64,000 nucleotides of DNA from NCBI RefSeq assembly GCF_000380485.1, contig NZ_AQYG01000045.1:124001-188000 (forward strand), read 5' to 3'. Below are positions 25,538 through 34,271 of the stretch, in pieces. The notes under the pieces were generated by a model. It had not been told where the DNA came from and ran no database searches. It was given only the letters and a program-made list of their open reading frames with translations. Every line of letters begins with the position of its first letter. Position 1 is the stretch's first letter. This DNA is from Jongsikchunia kroppenstedtii DSM 45133. Its GTDB lineage: Bacteria; Actinomycetota; Actinomycetes; Mycobacteriales; Mycobacteriaceae. The translations under genes and the position numbers were made by a program.

Positions 25538-26869
25538 ATGTCCACCGGACTCACCCGTCGTCAGATCGCCATGCACTGGGTTCGATGGCTGCCGATGCAC
25601 GGCCTCGCGCGCGTCGCCATCCGCCAGCAGGCCAAGCGCGGCGCGCCGCTGGCGCAGTTCATTCGCGGGGATGGCGGCACCGAGAACCCGTATCCCGTGA
25701 TCGAGCGTATCCGGGAGTACGGCCACATCTCGCGCACCGCCGTCGGTGCGGTCAGCGCCGACTACACCGTCGTGCGAGACGTATTGCGCGACAGTAGGTT
25801 CGTGACGGTCTCGCCGCAGAACGTGGCCGGTGGACCGGTCGTGCGCCGGATCTTCGACATGACCGACCCCGGCCTATCCAATCCGGTCGAACCGCCATCG
25901 ATGCTCGCCGTCGACCCGCCGGAACACACGCGCTTTCGCAAGCTGGTGTCGCGCGCCTTCACCCCGCGCGCCATCAACGCGCTCGACGATCGCATCCAGG
26001 AGGTGACCGACGAACTGCTCGCCGGATTCACCGGGCAGGCGCACGCCGACCTGGTGCAGGACTTCGCGGCCCGGCTGCCGGTGGCGATCATCGCCCAGAT
26101 GCTCTCGGTCCCACTCGAATCGACGCCGAACCTGCTGAAGTGGGGCGGCGACGCCTCCCCGCTGCTGGATATCGGCATCACATTCGGCACCTACAAGCGG
26201 GCGTCCGACTCGCTGCTCGCCTTCGACGAATTCCTCGGCGAGCACATCGCCCAGCTGCGTGCCGACGGCAACTCCGACGCCGGCATTCTGGGCACGATCG
26301 TCAATTCGGACGACCTGACGCTGCGTGAGCAGAAGGCGACCGCGGCACTGCTGCTGGGCGCCGGCTTCGAGACGACCGTCAATCTCATCGGCAACGGAAT
26401 CGTTGCGCTGCAGAACAATCCGGATCAGCTGCAGCTGCTGCGCGATGACCCGGAGCTGTGGCCCAACGCCATCGAGGAGGTCCTGCGTTACGACAGCCCG
26501 GTGCAGGTGACCGGCCGGATACCGACCGAGGATGTCGAGATCGCCGGATTGCGACTTCGCAAGGGCCGCATGATCGTTCTGCTTCTCGGTGGCGCGAATC
26601 GCGACCCGAACGTCTTCGAGAACCCGAACACCTTCGACGTCACTCGGGACAATGCTCGCGAGCACGTCGCCTTCAGCAGCGGGGTCCACGCCTGCCTCGG
26701 TGCCAGCCTGGCCCGCAAGGAGGGCGTCATCGCGCTGCGGGCACTCTTCGAGAACTATCCCGAGCTGGCCCTCAGCGGCCCCCCGGTGCACCGCGGCCTG
26801 ATCAATCTGCATGGCTACGAACATCTTCCGGCCGCGCTCGGACAGCGTGTGAGGGTCGTCGCCGCCTAG
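25538..26869 (+). CDS. cytochrome P450
   Basis: This 443-aa soluble monooxygenase has the I-helix LLGAGFETTVN (AGxET variant of AGxDT), the ExxR pair in EEVLRYD, an NPxxF-like meander ENPNTFDVTR and the heme loop FSSGVHACLG with Cys about 385. The FSSG replaces the more usual FGxG. It needs a ferredoxin and reductase that are not encoded nearby. Substrate unknown. It shares an upstream region with a ketosteroid-isomerase-like gene and precedes the ClC gene by 13 bp, so those two are likely co-transcribed. Confidence 0.93.
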   Translation: MSTGLTRRQIAMHWVRWLPMHGLARVAIRQQAKRGAPLAQFIRGDGGTENPYPVIERIREYGHISRTAVGAVSADYTVVRDVLRDSRFVTVSPQNVAGGPVVRRIFDMTDPGLSNPVEPPSMLAVDPPEHTRFRKLVSRAFTPRAINALDDRIQEVTDELLAGFTGQAHADLVQDFAARLPVAIIAQMLSVPLESTPNLLKWGGDASPLLDIGITFGTYKRASDSLLAFDEFLGEHIAQLRADGNSDAGILGTIVNSDDLTLREQKATAALLLGAGFETTVNLIGNGIVALQNNPDQLQLLRDDPELWPNAIEEVLRYDSPVQVTGRIPTEDVEIAGLRLRKGRMIVLLLGGANRDPNVFENPNTFDVTRDNAREHVAFSSGVHACLGASLARKEGVIALRALFENYPELALSGPPVHRGLINLHGYEHLPAALGQRVRVVAA

Positions 26870-26882
26870 TAGCATCAGGGCC

Positions 26883-28154
26883 ATGTCCACCGCCGACGCC
26901 AGCACGGCGACGCGCGGCGGGCTGCTCTACGTCCGGCTGATCATCGCGGCCGCGGTCGCCGGCGTGCTGGCCGGGCTCGCCGGCGCCGCGCTGACCGCCG
27001 TGCTGCATGCGGTGCAGCACCTCAGCTTCGGCTACACCGAAGACACCTTCCTGGTCGGCGTCGAGCACGCCAGTTCCCTGCGGCGGGTCATCGCACTGCT
27101 GGTCGGCGGAATCGTCGTCGGACTCGGGTGGTGGCTGCAGCGCCGCTGGTTCCGCCGGGAAAACGTGTCGGTCACCCACGCGCTGACCCTCGACAGGCCA
27201 CGACTGCCCGTTCTCGCCACCACCACGGACGCCCTTCTGCAGATCGTCGCGGTCGGCGCCGGGGCGTCGCTCGGCCGCGAGGGCGCGCCGCGACAGGTCG
27301 GCGCGGCGCTGTCCGGGGTCCTCGGTGGCCGGCTCCGACTCAGCCCGGACGAGTGCCGAATCCTCCTGGCATGTGGTGCGGGTGCCGGCCTGGCCGCCGT
27401 CTACAACGTGCCGATGGGCGGCGCGGTCTTCACCCTCGAGGTCCTGCTGCGCGGCCATGACCGCCGCGCGGCCCTGGTCCCGGCGATCCTGTCCGCAGTC
27501 GTCGCGACGATCGTCGCGGGCGCGTTCCTGGGCTCCGACGAAACCTACGACTTCCCGCTGCCGTCGCTGACCTTCGGCCTGTGCCTGGTGGCCATCGCGC
27601 TCGGCGTCTGCGCGGTGCCGATCGGCATCGTCTTCGGCTGGGTGATGACCCGGGCCCGCACCCATGCACCGCACGGGTGGCGCGCAGCGATCCTCATTCC
27701 CGTCGCCTTCACCATCTTGGGCGTCGTGTCGATCTGGGTGCCGGACCTGCTGGGCAACGGCAAGGCGCTGGCACAGGACGCCTTCAGCGGGTCGGTGTCG
27801 AGCGCGGCCGCCGCCGGGCTCGTGCTCCTCAAACCCGCGGCCACGGCGCTGTGCCTGCGCGGCGGCGCGATCGGCGGACTGCTGACACCGGCGTTCGCGA
27901 CCGGTGTCGCGCTCGGCGTCGCGGCGCACGCCGTGCCGACCGCAGGTCAGGTGTCGCAGGTGGGCGGCCTTGCCCTCCTCGGCGCGGCCGCAGTGCTCGC
28001 CGTGGCCCAGCGGGCGCCCTGGTCGGCGATCGCGCTGACCGTCGAGTTCACCGGGGCGCCGTTTTCACTGCTGCTGCCGATCGCGCTGGCCGTGGGCGCC
28101 GCGAAGTCCGTCGAGCACGGCGCGCGTTATGTAGGTTCCCACACGACCTTGTGA
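26883..28154 (+). CDS. ClC-family chloride channel or H+/Cl- exchanger
   Basis: This 423-aa membrane protein shows the ClC selectivity segments GAGASLGREGAPRQVG and CGAGAGLAAVYNVPMGGAVFTLE, plus LCLRGGAIGGLLTPAFATGVALG. It has about 11 hydrophobic segments and no cytosolic CBS domains. It moves chloride, probably coupled to protons. Its pairing with a P450 13 bp upstream has no evident functional logic. Confidence 0.9.
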   Translation: MSTADASTATRGGLLYVRLIIAAAVAGVLAGLAGAALTAVLHAVQHLSFGYTEDTFLVGVEHASSLRRVIALLVGGIVVGLGWWLQRRWFRRENVSVTHALTLDRPRLPVLATTTDALLQIVAVGAGASLGREGAPRQVGAALSGVLGGRLRLSPDECRILLACGAGAGLAAVYNVPMGGAVFTLEVLLRGHDRRAALVPAILSAVVATIVAGAFLGSDETYDFPLPSLTFGLCLVAIALGVCAVPIGIVFGWVMTRARTHAPHGWRAAILIPVAFTILGVVSIWVPDLLGNGKALAQDAFSGSVSSAAAAGLVLLKPAATALCLRGGAIGGLLTPAFATGVALGVAAHAVPTAGQVSQVGGLALLGAAAVLAVAQRAPWSAIALTVEFTGAPFSLLLPIALAVGAAKSVEHGARYVGSHTTL

Positions 28155-28198
28155 CGTCCGGAGCACTCTAATGAGCCAGCCGCTGTGATCCCGCGAAT

Positions 28199-28528
28199 CT
28201 AGGAGGCGTCTTCGTAGACCTCTTTGGCCATCCGAAACGCCGCCCAGGCCTTGGGCCAGCCGGCGTAAAAGGCTGCGTGGGTGAGAATCTCGGCCATCTC
28301 GCCTGCGGTGACGCCATTGCTCTTGGCACGTTCGATGTGGTGCTGCAGCGATCCGTCAAGGACACCGCTGGACATGAGAGCGGTCACGGTGACAATGCTC
28401 CGAATTCGTGAAGACAGCTGCTCCTCGCGCGACCACACCTGACCAAAAAGGACATCGTCGTTGAGCGCCGCGAACGTCGGGGCAAATGCGCCGAGGGCGT
28501 CCCGGCCTGCGGTGACCTTGTCTGCCAT
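28199..28528 (-). CDS. carboxymuconolactone decarboxylase-family protein
   Basis: This 109-aa AhpD-like helical protein starts MADKVTAGRDALGAFAPTFA, with SRIRSIVTVTALMSSGVLD, LQHHIERAKSNGVTAGEMAEILTHAAFYAGWPKAW. It lacks the CxxC pair of AhpD-type peroxidases, so it is closer to the decarboxylase-like (CMD) branch. AGGAGAA precedes the ATG. It lies 11 bp downstream of the aldo/keto reductase, the third gene of the cupin-AKR-CMD operon. Exact reaction unknown. Confidence 0.85.
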   Translation of the reverse strand: MADKVTAGRDALGAFAPTFAALNDDVLFGQVWSREEQLSSRIRSIVTVTALMSSGVLDGSLQHHIERAKSNGVTAGEMAEILTHAAFYAGWPKAWAAFRMAKEVYEDAS

Positions 28529-28539
28529 CGTCTTTCTCC

Positions 28540-29397
28540 TTACTTGCCGCTGTACACGGGGAATGCGCTGGAGTCGCCGTAGTCCCGCTCGTCCAGGTCG
28601 CGCAGCGCTTTCATGTCCGCATCGGAGATCACGAAGTCGACGCTCGCGTTGGACCGCATGTGGTCCGGGTTCGCGGTCTTGGGCAACGAGACGGTCCCCA
28701 ATTGCAGGGTGTAGCGGATGCATAGCTGCGGCACACTCACGTCGTAGTTCGCGGCGAGCGCCGCGACATCCCGATTCTTCAGGATCTCCCCGTGGGCGAT
28801 CGGCGAATATGACTCCACCACAATGTCTTTGGAATCGCAGTAGGCGATCAGCTCCGACGGTGTGTTGCCGGCGTGGACCAGGATCTGGTTCACGTGCGGC
28901 ACTACGGTGCCGCGAGCGAGGATGTTCTCCACATCGCTCTGCAGGAAGTTGGAGACGCCGATCGATCGGATCTTGCCCGCACGGTGCGCCTCCTCGAGTG
29001 CCCGCCACGCCTCGAGGTTTCCCTCGGCGTAGTCGCCACCGCGGAAGTCGTCCCACGGTTGTGGAGAGTGGATCAGCATCAGGTCGACGTAGTCGAGGCC
29101 GAGCTTGGCCAGCGACCCGTCGATCTCAGCGACCGCTGTGTCGTGGTCCTTGATCTCGGCGGCGAGCTTGGTGGACACGAACAGATCCTCCCGCCGGACG
29201 CCGGCCGTGCGCACGCCCTCGCCGACGCCGCGTTCGTTGCCATAGGCCTGCGCGGTGTCGATGTTGCGGTACCCGATCTCGACGGCGGCGCGGACCGCTG
29301 CGGCAGCTTCGGCGTCATCGATAAACCAGGTGCCCAGACCGAGTTTCGGAATATTGACACCGTTGGAAAGCGAATAGGTCTCGGTCAAGATGCTCAT
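28540..29397 (-). CDS. aldo/keto reductase
   Basis: This 285-aa AKR starts MSILTETYSLSNGVNIPKLG. The catalytic tetrad is visible: Asp and Tyr in IDTAQAYGNE, Lys in FVSTKLAAE, His in LMLIHSPQP. The ISGVSNF-type element is IRSIGVSNFLQSD, and LPKTANPDHMRSN is the cofactor loop. It reduces carbonyls with NADPH. The ATG overlaps the stop of the upstream cupin gene (ATGA), implying coupled translation within the cupin-AKR-CMD operon. Confidence 0.92.
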   Translation of the reverse strand: MSILTETYSLSNGVNIPKLGLGTWFIDDAEAAAAVRAAVEIGYRNIDTAQAYGNERGVGEGVRTAGVRREDLFVSTKLAAEIKDHDTAVAEIDGSLAKLGLDYVDLMLIHSPQPWDDFRGGDYAEGNLEAWRALEEAHRAGKIRSIGVSNFLQSDVENILARGTVVPHVNQILVHAGNTPSELIAYCDSKDIVVESYSPIAHGEILKNRDVAALAANYDVSVPQLCIRYTLQLGTVSLPKTANPDHMRSNASVDFVISDADMKALRDLDERDYGDSSAFPVYSGK

Positions 29398-29824
29398 GCG
29401 CGTGCTCCATTCTTCGGTAGCTGCTTGTAGTCGTCGTCGGTCACGGGTTCGAGCCATTCGTTGCTGAGATCCTGCCCCTGGGTGATGAACGCGACGTGGG
29501 AGAACCACGAATCGGCTTTGGCTCCATGCCAGTGCTTGGTGCCGCGGGGACCTGGATCACGGTGCCCGGCTCCAGACTGATGGGGGCCTGGCCGTCGGCT
29601 TGATACCAGCCGCTGCCGGCGGTGCACAGCAGGATCTGGTCGCCGCCTCCCGTGCCGTGGTGGATGTGCCAGTTGTTCCGGCAGCCGGGCTCGAACGTCA
29701 CGTTGCTGACCGGGACGCCGCCCGTGGTTAGCGGGGCAAGGTAGCTCTGCCCGATGAAATATTGTGCGTAGGCATCATTCCTCTCTCCGAGCGGGAAGAT
29801 CTGATCGAAGTCGTTCTCGTTCAT
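29394..29824 (-). pseudogene. cupin-domain protein, frameshifted
   Basis: The N-terminal 100 residues run from MNENDFDQIFPLGERNDAYA through NNWHIHHGTGGGDQILLCTAGSGWYQ (cupin motif 1 His residues) to GTVIQVPA in one frame. The rest (GTKHWHGAKADSWFSHVAFI, motif 2) is in another frame. Adding one G in the GCCGCGGGGA run near 29541-29550 joins them into a normal 143-aa cupin. The stop overlaps the AKR start, so the operon structure is intact. Either a real single-base deletion or a sequencing error. Confidence 0.8.
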
Positions 29825-29859
29825 GTCGCCTCTTTCGACTTGCCAACGGTGTACGGCTG

Positions 29860-29871
29860 TCAGGTACCTGA
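29860..29871. promoter_or_regulatory. palindrome between cupin operon and XRE regulator
   Basis: TCAGGTACCTGA is a perfect 12-bp palindrome in the 141-bp divergent intergenic region. Its position suits an operator for the adjacent XRE/MmyB-type regulator. Binding is inferred. Confidence 0.4.
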
Positions 29872-29965
29872 TACTCCGTCGGTTTCCCGCCGCGCGGGAG
29901 TCCCGGTCGATAGGGGTACCGCGAGGGACTCCCTCGGGTCCGGGCCGCGGCCTACGGTGGGGGAC

Positions 29966-30859
29966 GTGGACAACCGGGCAGAAGTGCGAGAATTCTTGAC
30001 CTCGCGGCGCGCTCAGGTGACCCCCGAACAGGTCGGGCTGCCCGCCGGAGCCAACCGGCGCGTGGCGGGCCTGCGCCGCACCGAGGTCGCCACCCTTGCC
30101 GGGGTGAGCGTGGAGTACTACACCAAACTCGAGCGCGGCGCGATCAGCGGCGCCTCCCCCGAAATCCTCGATGCTCTTGCGAAAGCGCTGCTTCTCGACG
30201 ACGCGGAACGCGCCCATCTATTCGACCTCGCACACGCGGCGAGCCCGGTCGCGCGGCCGCCGCGACGACGCAACCCGAAATGCTGGAAACCGCACACGAG
30301 TCTGCAATGGATCCTGGACGCGGTCACCGCCGGTCCTGCGTTCGTGCGCAACGGCCGCCTGGACATCCTGGCCACCAACACCCTGGCGCGAGCCTTCTAC
30401 AAAGACGTCTTCGACATGCCAGGCCAGCCGCCGAACATTGCCCGGTTCACCTTCCTCGACGAGCGTGCCTACGACTTCTACCCCGACTGGGAGATGTTCG
30501 CGGACGTCACGGTCGCGATCTTGCGCACCGAGGCCGGCCGCGACCCGCACAACAAGGAGCTGCACGACCTCATCGGCGAATTATCCACTCGCAGTACCGA
30601 CTTCCGCGCCCGCTGGGGCTCGCACAACGTCCGACACCACGGCACCGGATTCAAGACTTTCCACCACGATGTCGTCGGCGAGATGACGCTGGCCTACGAG
30701 GGCATGGAGATGGAATCCGAACCGGGCCTGTCGATTACGGTCTACGCCGCCGAACCCGGATCCCCATCCGCCGAGCGCATGCAGCTGCTCGCCTCGTGGG
30801 CGGCCAGCGAGTACGGCCGGCCGATCACGCAGCTACCGGAGCAGGAGACCTCCGGGTAG
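29966..30859 (+). CDS. XRE-family regulator with MmyB-like ligand domain
   Basis: This 297-aa protein has an N-terminal helix-turn-helix (VREFLTSRRAQVTPEQVGLP, RRVAGLRRTEVATLAGVSVEYYTKLERG). A MmyB-like domain follows (SLQWILDAVTAGPAFVRNG, LDILATNTLARAFYKDVF, FHHDVVGEMTLAYEGMEM). Such proteins are thought to bind lipid-like ligands. The GTG at 29966 follows GGGGGA. It is divergent from the cupin-AKR-CMD operon and most likely controls it, as is common for this family. Confidence 0.9.
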   Translation: MDNRAEVREFLTSRRAQVTPEQVGLPAGANRRVAGLRRTEVATLAGVSVEYYTKLERGAISGASPEILDALAKALLLDDAERAHLFDLAHAASPVARPPRRRNPKCWKPHTSLQWILDAVTAGPAFVRNGRLDILATNTLARAFYKDVFDMPGQPPNIARFTFLDERAYDFYPDWEMFADVTVAILRTEAGRDPHNKELHDLIGELSTRSTDFRARWGSHNVRHHGTGFKTFHHDVVGEMTLAYEGMEMESEPGLSITVYAAEPGSPSAERMQLLASWAASEYGRPITQLPEQETSG

Positions 30860-30930
30860 TGCGCGCACCCGCGCCTAACGTGAAGGCGCAGGCCGAGCCC
30901 ACACCATCCTCATCGACAGAAGGACAGTCC

Positions 30931-31698
30931 ATGCCCACGATCGCCATCATCGGTGCCGGCCCCGGGCTCGGCATCGCCACCGCCCGTCGCTTCGCACGCG
31001 AGGGGTTCTCCGTCGCTCTTGTCTCTCGCACCCAGGCCCACGTCGATGCGCTGGCCGACACGCTCGCCGCTGAGGGCACCACGGCCCGCGGCTACGCTGC
31101 CAACGCCCGAGATCCGCAGACGCTGCGCGTCGCTCTCGACGCCGCCGTGACCGACCTCGGACCGATCGAGGTCCTGCAGTACAGCCCGGTGCCCGCGGCA
31201 GAGTTCATGAAGCCCGTTCTGGAGACGACGGCAGCGGATCTGCTGGGTCCGATCGAACAGTCTGTGCACGGGCCGGTCGCCGCCGTCCAGCACGTTCTCC
31301 CCGACATGCGACAACGCGGGCGGGGCACGATTCTCTTTCCCAACGGCTCCAGCGCCGCGACTCCGAACGGGAATGTCGCCGGCACCTCGGTCGCCTTCGC
31401 CGGCGAATCCGCCTACGGGCAGATGCTTCACGATGCCCTCGAGGCGGAGGGCATCCGCGTCGCGCAACTCATCATCCCCGGAGCCATCGACGGCGGGGAT
31501 CCGCTGTTCGCGTCTGACGCCCTCGCCGATCGCCTGTGGAATCTGCACGCCCATCCCCGGGCCCTTCCGCAGCACCGTCGGCGAAGACGCCTGAAACGGC
31601 GCAAGACGCACATGCCCGCGAAACGGCGCAAGACGCACATGCCCGCGGCCGTCGTTCCGCGTTCGCTCAAGATGAACGGAGGATGCCCTCCGGAATAG
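30931..31698 (+). CDS. SDR-like oxidoreductase with frameshifted C-terminus
   Basis: A 255-aa frame starts MPTIAIIGAGPGLGIATARR (Rossmann loop). The middle (QHVLPDMRQRGRGTILFPNG, ESAYGQMLHDAL) fits atypical SDRs without YxxxK. From 31555 the frame leaves the family pattern. Removing one C from the CCCC at 31555-31558 gives PGPFRSTVGEDA and a stop at 31594. As read, translation continues through two 27-bp repeats to 31698. GAAGGA precedes the ATG. It may be a sequencing error or a recent frameshift. Substrate unknown. Confidence 0.75.
   Translation: MPTIAIIGAGPGLGIATARRFAREGFSVALVSRTQAHVDALADTLAAEGTTARGYAANARDPQTLRVALDAAVTDLGPIEVLQYSPVPAAEFMKPVLETTAADLLGPIEQSVHGPVAAVQHVLPDMRQRGRGTILFPNGSSAATPNGNVAGTSVAFAGESAYGQMLHDALEAEGIRVAQLIIPGAIDGGDPLFASDALADRLWNLHAHPRALPQHRRRRRLKRRKTHMPAKRRKTHMPAAVVPRSLKMNGGCPPE
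31593..31646. repeat. 27-bp tandem repeat, two copies
   Basis: Two exact copies of a 27-bp unit (31593-31619 and 31620-31646), starting GAAACGGCGCAAGACGCACA, lie between the SDR 3' end and lon. Confidence 0.9.
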
Positions 31699-31714
31699 CT
31701 TCGTCACCCTTTGG

Positions 31715-31735
31715 GTTGAGCCCATCAGACTCAAT
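31715..31735. promoter_or_regulatory. HAIR-like HspR operator before lon
   Basis: GTTGAGC and ACTCAAT flank 7 bases, matching the HspR inverted repeat (HAIR) CTTGAGT-N7-ACTCAAG at 11 of 14 arm positions. It lies 17 bp before the lon ATG. HspR is the heat-shock repressor of dnaK, clpB and, in some actinobacteria, lon. Confidence 0.6.
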
Positions 31736-31752
31736 TCGAGTAAGGAGACGAG

Positions 31753-34107
31753 ATGAGCGAAGACTTGACCCGGCTACCGGTCCTTTTCCTCACTGACCAG
31801 GTGATTCTGCCGGGCATGGCGGTCCCGATCGAGCTGGACGACAAGGCCCAGGCCGCGATCGATGCCGCTCAGGCCGGCGACGGAGGAACCGACGGCCGGC
31901 TGCTGGTCGCACCCCGATTCGATGACCGTTACCCGACGCACGGCGTCATCGCGTCGATCGTGCAGACCGGCCGAACCCCGGGCGGCAGCGCGGCCGCGGT
32001 GCTCCGCGGGCAGCGCCGTGCGCACATCGGTTCCGGCACCACCGGACCCGGCGCCGCCCTGTGGGTCGAGGCCGAGGAGATCCCGGACGAGCCGGCCACC
32101 GACGCGGCCAAGGAGCTGGCCGCGCAGTACAAGCAGCTCGTGGTCGGGCTGCTGCAGAAGCGCGATGCCTGGCAGATGATCGACGCGGTCAACCGCATCA
32201 CCGATCCGTCGACGCTGGCCGACACGTCCGGCTACGCCCCGTACCTGACCGACGAACAGAAGCGTCAGCTGCTGGAGACGCCGGGCGTCGTCGATCGGCT
32301 GACCCTGCTGGTCGAGTGGACCACGGAGTACCTGGCCGAGTCCGAGGTGAGCGAGAAGATCGCCACTGACGTCCGCGAGGGCATGGAGAAGACGCAGCGC
32401 GAATTCCTGCTGCGCCAACAGCTCGCGGCCATCCGCAAGGAACTGGGCGACGCCGAGCCTGACGGTTCCGACGACTACCGGACCCGTGTGGAGACGGCCG
32501 ATCTGCCCGATGCAGTGCGCGAGGCCGCGCTGCGTGAGGTCGACCGTCTGGAGCGCAGCAGCGACCAGAGCCCCGAAACCGGTTGGATCCGAACCTGGTT
32601 GGACACGGTCCTGGATCTGCCTTGGAACGTCACAACCGAGGATTCGACCGACATCGCCGCGGCCCGGGCGATCCTGGACGCCGATCACCACGGCCTCGAC
32701 GATGTGAAGGATCGCATCGTCGAATACCTGGCGGTCCGCGCCCGCCGCGCCTCGCGCGGCATGTCCGTGGTCGGCGGCCGCGGTTCCGGCGCCGTCATGG
32801 TGCTCGGCGGCCCTCCCGGCGTCGGCAAGACGTCGCTGGGCGAATCGGTGGCACGCGCGTTGGGCCGCAAATTCGTTCGCGTCGCCCTGGGCGGCGTGCG
32901 CGACGAGGCGGAGATCCGCGGACACCGGCGCACGTATGTCGGAGCCCTACCGGGTCGCATCGTCCGCGCGATCGGCGAGGCCGGGTCGATGAATCCCGTT
33001 GTCCTGCTGGACGAGATCGATAAGCTCGGCTCGGACTTCCGGGGCGACCCATCCGCCGCGCTGCTCGAGGTCCTCGATCCGGCGCAGAACCACACGTTCC
33101 GCGACCACTACCTGGACCTGGATCTGGACCTGTCCGACGTCGTGTTCCTGGCGACCGCCAACGTGATCGAGCAGATCCCGTCGGCGCTGCTGGACCGGAT
33201 GGAGTTGGTGCAGATCGACGGCTACACCGAGGACGACAAGGTCGCGATCGCTCGTGACTACCTGCTGCCCCGGCAGCGCGAACGCGCGGCGATCGACGCC
33301 GGCGAGGTGACGGTCACGGACGAGGCGCTGCGCAAGATCGCGGCCGACTACACCCGCGAACCCGGTGTGCGGCAACTGGAACGGCTGCTGGCGAAGGCGC
33401 TGCGCAAGGCGGCGACGAAGCTGGCCGGCGATGCCGCTGGAGGCGAATCCGGGCCGCTGACAGTCGGCCTGGACGAGCTGACCGACTACCTCGGCCGGCC
33501 GCGGTTCACTCCCGACTCGGCGGAGCGCACAGCGGTGCCGGGCGTCGCGACCGGACTGGCCGTGACCGGCATGGGCGGCGACACGCTGTACGTCGAAGTC
33601 GGTGCGGCAGAAGGTGATCCCGGCTTGACGCTGACCGGCCAGCTCGGCGATGTCATGAAGGAGTCGGCACAGATCGCGCTATCGTATGTGCGTTCGCACG
33701 CCGACGAATTGGGCATCGACAAGACGCTGCTGGACCGCAGCTTCCACGTCCACTTCCCGGCCGGCGCAACCCCGAAGGACGGGCCGTCGGCGGGCATCAC
33801 CATGGTCACCGCGATGGTGTCGCTGTTGACGGGACGTCGCGTCCGGTCGGACGTCGCCATGACCGGCGAGGTGACGCTGAACGGGCGGGTGCTGCCGATC
33901 GGCGGGCTGAAGCAGAAGCTGCTCGCCGCGCAGCGTGCCGATATGAAGCTGGTGTTCATTCCGCAGCGCAACGAGCCCGATCTGGACGATGTGCCGACAG
34001 AAGTGCTGTCCGCGTTGGATGTTCGTCCAATGATTGACGTCGCCGAGATCGTGCAGCTCGCCCTGGAGCCCGCCGAGCAGGCGGCCCCGGCGGCATCCGC
34101 GGCCTGA
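31753..34107 (+). CDS. lon: ATP-dependent protease Lon
   Basis: This 784-aa LonA protease has an N-terminal substrate domain (MSEDLTRLPVLFLTDQVILP), Walker A GGPPGVGKT (about 355), Walker B NPVVLLDEIDKL, and a C-terminal Ser-Lys dyad (Ser679 in PKDGPSAG, Lys about 720 in GGLKQK). It degrades misfolded and regulatory proteins in the cytoplasm. AAGGAG precedes the ATG. The HAIR-like site just upstream predicts HspR heat-shock control, and a terminator follows. M. tuberculosis lacks Lon, so this gene is not universal in the order. Confidence 0.96.
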   Translation: MSEDLTRLPVLFLTDQVILPGMAVPIELDDKAQAAIDAAQAGDGGTDGRLLVAPRFDDRYPTHGVIASIVQTGRTPGGSAAAVLRGQRRAHIGSGTTGPGAALWVEAEEIPDEPATDAAKELAAQYKQLVVGLLQKRDAWQMIDAVNRITDPSTLADTSGYAPYLTDEQKRQLLETPGVVDRLTLLVEWTTEYLAESEVSEKIATDVREGMEKTQREFLLRQQLAAIRKELGDAEPDGSDDYRTRVETADLPDAVREAALREVDRLERSSDQSPETGWIRTWLDTVLDLPWNVTTEDSTDIAAARAILDADHHGLDDVKDRIVEYLAVRARRASRGMSVVGGRGSGAVMVLGGPPGVGKTSLGESVARALGRKFVRVALGGVRDEAEIRGHRRTYVGALPGRIVRAIGEAGSMNPVVLLDEIDKLGSDFRGDPSAALLEVLDPAQNHTFRDHYLDLDLDLSDVVFLATANVIEQIPSALLDRMELVQIDGYTEDDKVAIARDYLLPRQRERAAIDAGEVTVTDEALRKIAADYTREPGVRQLERLLAKALRKAATKLAGDAAGGESGPLTVGLDELTDYLGRPRFTPDSAERTAVPGVATGLAVTGMGGDTLYVEVGAAEGDPGLTLTGQLGDVMKESAQIALSYVRSHADELGIDKTLLDRSFHVHFPAGATPKDGPSAGITMVTAMVSLLTGRRVRSDVAMTGEVTLNGRVLPIGGLKQKLLAAQRADMKLVFIPQRNEPDLDDVPTEVLSALDVRPMIDVAEIVQLALEPAEQAAPAASAA

Positions 34108-34121
34108 CCCGCAGCCGGGAT

Positions 34122-34165
34122 CCGCGCCACCTTCGTGCAACCCACGGAGGTGGCGCGGACTTTTT
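34122..34165 (+). terminator. intrinsic terminator after lon
   Basis: An 11-bp stem CCGCGCCACCT / AGGTGGCGCGG with a 15-base loop is followed by ACTTTTT, beginning 14 bp after the lon stop. Confidence 0.85.
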
Positions 34166-34237
34166 CGTGCGGACCTCTTTCGTGCGAGTGTCCGATGACC
34201 GGGAGCGGCCTCTTGTTCGCGCGCGCGATACATCGCA

Positions 34238-34261
34238 CGATCGATATACGTCAATCGATCG
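34238..34261. promoter_or_regulatory. palindrome upstream of mycofactocin-type SDR
   Basis: Perfect 8-bp arms CGATCGAT and ATCGATCG are separated by 8 bases, ending 10 bp before the SDR start and touching its ribosome site. This is the spacing of a TetR-like operator. The cognate regulator is not evident. Confidence 0.4.
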
Positions 34262-34271
34262 GAGAGTATCC

